In this document: piece by piece, positions 6,555 to 9,036 of the stretch
Layout of the letters: each line of letters opens with the position of its first letter
Numbering within the stretch: the stretch's first letter is position 1
From: Bacillota bacterium
GTDB lineage: Bacteria; Bacillota; Clostridia; Acetivibrionales; DSM-1351
Length of the DNA stretch: 9,036 nucleotides
Direction of reading: 5' to 3'
Assembly: GCA_023436515.1 (NCBI GenBank)
Contig: JAEZIV010000281.1
Coordinates: forward strand, 1-9,036
Translations under genes and position numbers: made by a program
Notes under the pieces: model-generated
The model's database searches: none
The model's input: only the letters and a program-made list of their open reading frames with translations
Told to the model about the DNA's origin: nothing

Positions 6555-6986
6555 TTATTCCTTGATAATACCCGAAAGCTCTCCCTCGTATCTTTTGAGC
6601 TTGTCAACAACTTCCACCTTCAGAACCTTTAGCTCCTCTTTTATATCCACAAGTCTTTCCTTTTCGGCTTCTACCTGCTTTTCTAGTGACTTCTTTTCAT
6701 TTATAGCCTGTTGCTTTGCTTCATTGATAATAGTCTCTGCCTTTTCCTGTGCAGTAATTAAAGCATTTGCTATTCTTTCCCTATCCTCTTTTATCTGCTG
6801 GAGATTTGCACAAACTTCATCATACTTGGACTTTACATCACGATACTGGGCTGTTATATCAGCAATTTCTTTTTCCTTTGCCCTAATTTTATCCTCACAT
6901 TCTTTACTTAATTTTTCAATATAAGCATATACATGCTGCTTCTTATAACCAAATAAAGCTGTAGAAAACAGTTTTTCCCCTGACAT
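6555..6986 (-). CDS. DivIVA-like coiled-coil protein
   Basis: This is a 143-residue protein. The N-terminus (about residues 6-30, with FGYKKQHVYAYIEKL) matches the DivIVA/GpsB lipid- and curvature-sensing motif, in which an F-x-GY-x-x-x-x-V core is followed by a helix. Residues about 27-140 form one long charged coiled coil rich in Lys, Glu and Ala, with heptad spacing. Proteins of this family gather at division septa or cell poles and act as scaffolds. It is shorter than typical DivIVA (about 165-210) and diverged, so calling it a divIVA orthologue would go too far. The start is well supported by GGGAGG 8 bases upstream of the ATG (6984-6986). It seems to be transcribed alone from a promoter in the thioredoxin-side gap, although read-through from trxA is possible. 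Confidence 0.8.
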   Translation of the reverse strand: MSGEKLFSTALFGYKKQHVYAYIEKLSKECEDKIRAKEKEIADITAQYRDVKSKYDEVCANLQQIKEDRERIANALITAQEKAETIINEAKQQAINEKKSLEKQVEAEKERLVDIKEELKVLKVEVVDKLKRYEGELSGIIKE

Positions 6987-7034
6987 GTTACAATCCTCCC
7001 ACAGAAATAGGAATTTTTTATATAATTATATTTC

Positions 7035-7063
7035 ATTATAACAAATGAATCTCTTGAGAGCAA
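7035..7063 (-). promoter_or_regulatory. Candidate promoter of the DivIVA-like gene
   Basis: On the - strand TTGCTC (7058-7063, 3 of 6 consensus bases) is followed after 17 bases by a perfect TATAAT (7035-7040). The -35 box falls inside the loop side of the hairpin at 7049-7091, so the hairpin and promoter overlap. Confidence 0.42.
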
Positions 7064-7091
7064 GCTATCCTAGCAGGCTCAATCAAGAGAT
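7049..7091 (-). terminator. Hairpin after thioredoxin, possible terminator
   Basis: A perfect 9-bp inverted repeat (7049-7057 with 7083-7091) encloses a smaller stem made of GAGC/GCTC and CTA/TAG. It starts 41 bases after the thioredoxin stop. The - strand sequence after it (TTCATTTGTT) is only moderately T-rich, so it is a weak terminator at best. It may also act at the overlapping promoter. Confidence 0.45.
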
Positions 7092-7131
7092 CCATAATTA
7101 GCATTTTGATTATTTTTTGTGAGTCTTTATT

Positions 7132-7458
7132 TTAAAGATGCTTTTCTATAAGCTCTGCAAACTCGTTCTTTGCTCTGGCTCCGACAATCTTCTCAACTAT
7201 CTGACCATTCTTAAATATAAGTACAGTAGGAATGCTCATAATTCTGAATTGAGCAGCAAGCTCACCCTGGTCATCAACATTAACCTTTGCTATGTTAACC
7301 TTACCACTGAAATCCTCTGCCAGCTCTTCCATTATGGGAGCTACCATTCTACAGGGTCCGCACCATGCAGCCCAAAAATCTACAACAACAGGCTTATCGG
7401 CCTTAAGAACAGACTCTTGAAATGTATTATTTGTAATATCAACAATTTTACCAGACAT
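7132..7458 (-). CDS. trxA: Thioredoxin
   Basis: This is a complete 108-residue thioredoxin, the usual length. The redox motif WCGPC sits at residues 32-36 (Cys33, Cys36) after the conserved DFWAAW strand. The cis-proline loop SIPT is at 75-78 (Pro77), and the C-terminal strand-helix has the G-x-x-x-K/N-x-E-F/L pattern. It is a cytosolic dithiol-disulfide carrier reduced by thioredoxin reductase, supplying electrons to enzymes such as ribonucleotide reductase and peroxiredoxins. The ATG (7456-7458) has GGGAGG 8 bases upstream. It lies 81 bases beyond the stop of the propeller-like gene and seems to have its own promoter. No reductase gene is in view. Confidence 0.97.
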   Translation of the reverse strand: MSGKIVDITNNTFQESVLKADKPVVVDFWAAWCGPCRMVAPIMEELAEDFSGKVNIAKVNVDDQGELAAQFRIMSIPTVLIFKNGQIVEKIVGARAKNEFAELIEKHL

Positions 7459-7485
7459 AAAAAATTCCTCCCGATCGACATGTAA

Positions 7486-7513
7486 ACTATAAACTTAATT
7501 TATTAATACCCAA
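7486..7513 (-). promoter_or_regulatory. Candidate promoter of trxA
   Basis: On the - strand TTGGGT (7508-7513) and TATAGT (7486-7491) are separated by 16 bases. They match 3 and 5 of 6 consensus bases. Transcription would begin near 7479, just upstream of the ribosome binding site. Confidence 0.4.
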
Positions 7514-7539
7514 TTACAAAATAAATAAACATTTGATGG

Positions 7540-8583
7540 TTAATATTCCTTTAGTGATGTGATATTAACTTTGCTTCCGTTCATTGAGACCAGAGCACCA
7601 TCCAATATCTCACTTATTTCACCTCGATAGGATGCCTTTAAACCAGTCATAATATTTACTATTCTGTTTTCATCCTTATTAATATAATACATATTTCCAT
7701 TCACAGATACAATTATATTTTCAACAGGAATACTCGCATTTAATGGTGTTTTCGTCCAGCTTTCCGACAGCTTGGCATCTGTAACTCTCTGATGGTATAT
7801 GTGAGTGACCTTTCCGGCCGCATCCAAAATACCAATATATAAATTATCATCCCCATCAATGTCCAAAAGTCTTACGTTTTTTTCATCTATTTTCACCTTG
7901 GACTTGGACTTGTTCATTCCGTCATAGACATAAACTGCTTCGCCGGGATTTTGATAAACAAGCTTGTTCACAAAGTTTGATTCCTTGATAACTGCATCAG
8001 GACCAAGGTTCATTACATGGGCATATTGGCTCATAACATTGAATCTGATTATTTTAGACTTGGTTTCTGAGGTCAGTATTTTTGCATAGACAACGTTTGT
8101 GTAAGGAGACAGGTCTATATCAACCACCTTACTATTACTTGTAATATCCTTTATTGGGGGGTAATCTCTTGTTGTTTCGGTATCAGCCTCATAGGTTGAC
8201 ATTTGAATTACACCCTTTTTTCCATTCACAGTATCCGATGAATAAATGACCATATCCCTGTCAGGAAGCCATTTAAAATAGGTTATTTTGTCAGAAGCAA
8301 GGCCGGCTACCTTTTTATCCTTCTTTGTAGCTATGTTAATTATATGCAAGACCCCATCTTCATCAATAAAGGCGCCATATCTTGCGTTAAAGGATACCCT
8401 AACCTTGCTGATGCCTTCCGGGACTCTGAATTCTCCTGTAATAGGTTTTGTTGATGCTTCACTAGCCGTGACACTGATCGCCTTATCTGTGTTTAGAAAC
8501 ACATTATTGATATAGAATAGCACACAAACCTGAAAAATCACCGCCACCAATATCCATTTATACCATTTGACTAAAGTTTTCAT
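7540..8583 (-). CDS. Membrane-anchored beta-propeller-like protein of unknown function
   Basis: This is a 347-residue protein with a single N-terminal membrane segment (about residues 9-31, preceded by Lys/Trp/Tyr), best read as a signal anchor with the rest outside. Residues about 50-345 contain some six or seven repeated units of the type "hydrophobic-strand, D/N-turn, YxxD/I, strand, basic tail", for example ITYFKWLPDRDMVIYSSD and RLLDIDGDDNLYIGILD. This resembles beta-propellers of the TolB/DPP-IV N-terminal kind. No catalytic motif is visible, so a binding or scaffold role is the most that can be inferred. The ATG (8581-8583) has AAGGAGG 4 bases upstream, and that site adjoins the TAG of the preceding glycosidase gene. 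The two are thus one operon. I do not know a named family for it. Confidence 0.8.
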   Translation of the reverse strand: MKTLVKWYKWILVAVIFQVCVLFYINNVFLNTDKAISVTASEASTKPITGEFRVPEGISKVRVSFNARYGAFIDEDGVLHIINIATKKDKKVAGLASDKITYFKWLPDRDMVIYSSDTVNGKKGVIQMSTYEADTETTRDYPPIKDITSNSKVVDIDLSPYTNVVYAKILTSETKSKIIRFNVMSQYAHVMNLGPDAVIKESNFVNKLVYQNPGEAVYVYDGMNKSKSKVKIDEKNVRLLDIDGDDNLYIGILDAAGKVTHIYHQRVTDAKLSESWTKTPLNASIPVENIIVSVNGNMYYINKDENRIVNIMTGLKASYRGEISEILDGALVSMNGSKVNITSLKEY

Positions 8584-8593
8584 TTTCCTCCTT

Positions 8594-9036
8594 CTATGGC
8601 ATTACCATAAATACCGACGGAACAGATCTTTCTCCAAGTGCATCCGAAGGTGTATTAATTACCTTTCCGTCATAAAACATCGTGGTCGAAGACCCACCAT
8701 CCAGATTTGCGGCGTTAACAGCTCCGTGCTTAAGCATAATATCCTGAACCTCCTTAAGGGTTGCACCGAAGGATTTCAAGGTTCTTCCGTCAATAACCAG
8801 TAAAAGCACTGAGCCGTCCTCCCTTTGTCCAATGGCAGTTCTTGGTGAAATGCCCCAGCCTCCGTCACCTTTTATGGTAGGCTTTCCATTAACAATAAGG
8901 GGAGGACCTAAGCTTAGGGCCTCCTTTACCTTGTACTTTTTCAAGTCGTTCTCCGAATGCTTCCCAACAATGAGCATACCATCCTCTGTAAACGCAACAG
9001 TATCCCTCTTTTTGTTTTTATCCTTAAGCTGTCCGC
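8594..9036 (-). CDS. Phosphodiester glycosidase (NAGPA-domain) family protein, 5' end outside window
   Basis: The frame is open to the right edge of the window, so the gene is cut. An internal ATG at 8975-8977 is not the likely start because coding sequence of the same kind continues upstream of it. The visible 147 residues are the C-terminal half of a NAGPA/DUF2233 domain. Its hallmark motifs are GISPRTAIGQREDG, VIDGRT..S.GATLKEVQDIML, AVNAANLDGGSSTTMFY and the ending ERSVPS.F. The mammalian founder cleaves GlcNAc from a phosphodiester linkage on mannose. Bacterial members are often exported and linked to polysaccharide or cell-wall turnover, so an envelope sugar-phosphodiester role is inferred. 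The gene ends with TAG at 8594-8596, 10 bases before the propeller-like gene. Confidence 0.9.
   Translation of the reverse strand, partial: GQLKDKNKKRDTVAFTEDGMLIVGKHSENDLKKYKVKEALSLGPPLIVNGKPTIKGDGGWGISPRTAIGQREDGSVLLLVIDGRTLKSFGATLKEVQDIMLKHGAVNAANLDGGSSTTMFYDGKVINTPSDALGERSVPSVFMVMP

Noticed and set aside
7138..7485. Open frame on the + strand opposite thioredoxin
   Set aside because: It is a shadow of trxA with unlikely composition (many Cys, Asn, Tyr, Leu).

Overview
The window looks like chromosomal DNA from a low-to-mid GC, Gram-positive, anaerobic clostridium, probably a plant-polymer degrader of the Ruminiclostridium/Hungateiclostridium kind. The clues are strong AGGAGG-type ribosome binding sites, a T-box leader, a Lrp/AsnC regulator paired with an aminotransferase, a DivIVA-like coiled-coil protein, S-layer-homology-like segments and a modular CBM9/CE1 carbohydrate esterase. 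The genus is an inference. No mobile element, CRISPR array, tRNA or rRNA was seen.

Left part, + strand: the 3' part of a secreted or wall-associated transglutaminase-like protein (runs in from the left edge to 1856), a 180-base gap with a promoter, then a small lipoprotein gene (2039-2728). A large nested inverted repeat (2739-2838) separates it from the convergent minus-strand genes.

Centre, - strand, read from right to left: promoter (about 6513-6541), a long T-box leader (about 6139-6506), a Lrp/AsnC regulator (6050-5571), an aminotransferase overlapping it by ATGA (5574-4732) and a carbohydrate esterase (4783-2858). The leader and first two genes look like an alanine biosynthesis unit resembling Bacillus alaR-alaT. 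The putative specifier codon GCA and the T-box UGGU (matching an A73 tRNA) both point to tRNA-Ala. The aminotransferase loses its C-terminal third and the esterase loses its signal peptide at one point near 4746-4756. The simplest reading is a deletion, or an assembly chimera, that joined two unrelated genes.

Right part, - strand: a DivIVA-like coiled-coil protein (6986-6555), thioredoxin (7458-7132), and a two-gene unit of a phosphodiester glycosidase (NAGPA-type, cut by the right edge) followed 10 bases later by a membrane-anchored protein that resembles a beta-propeller (8583-7540).

Most of the window is ordinary housekeeping and envelope biology. The two things most worth a second look are the gene-fusing junction near 4750 and the elaborate, probably alanine-sensing T-box leader.
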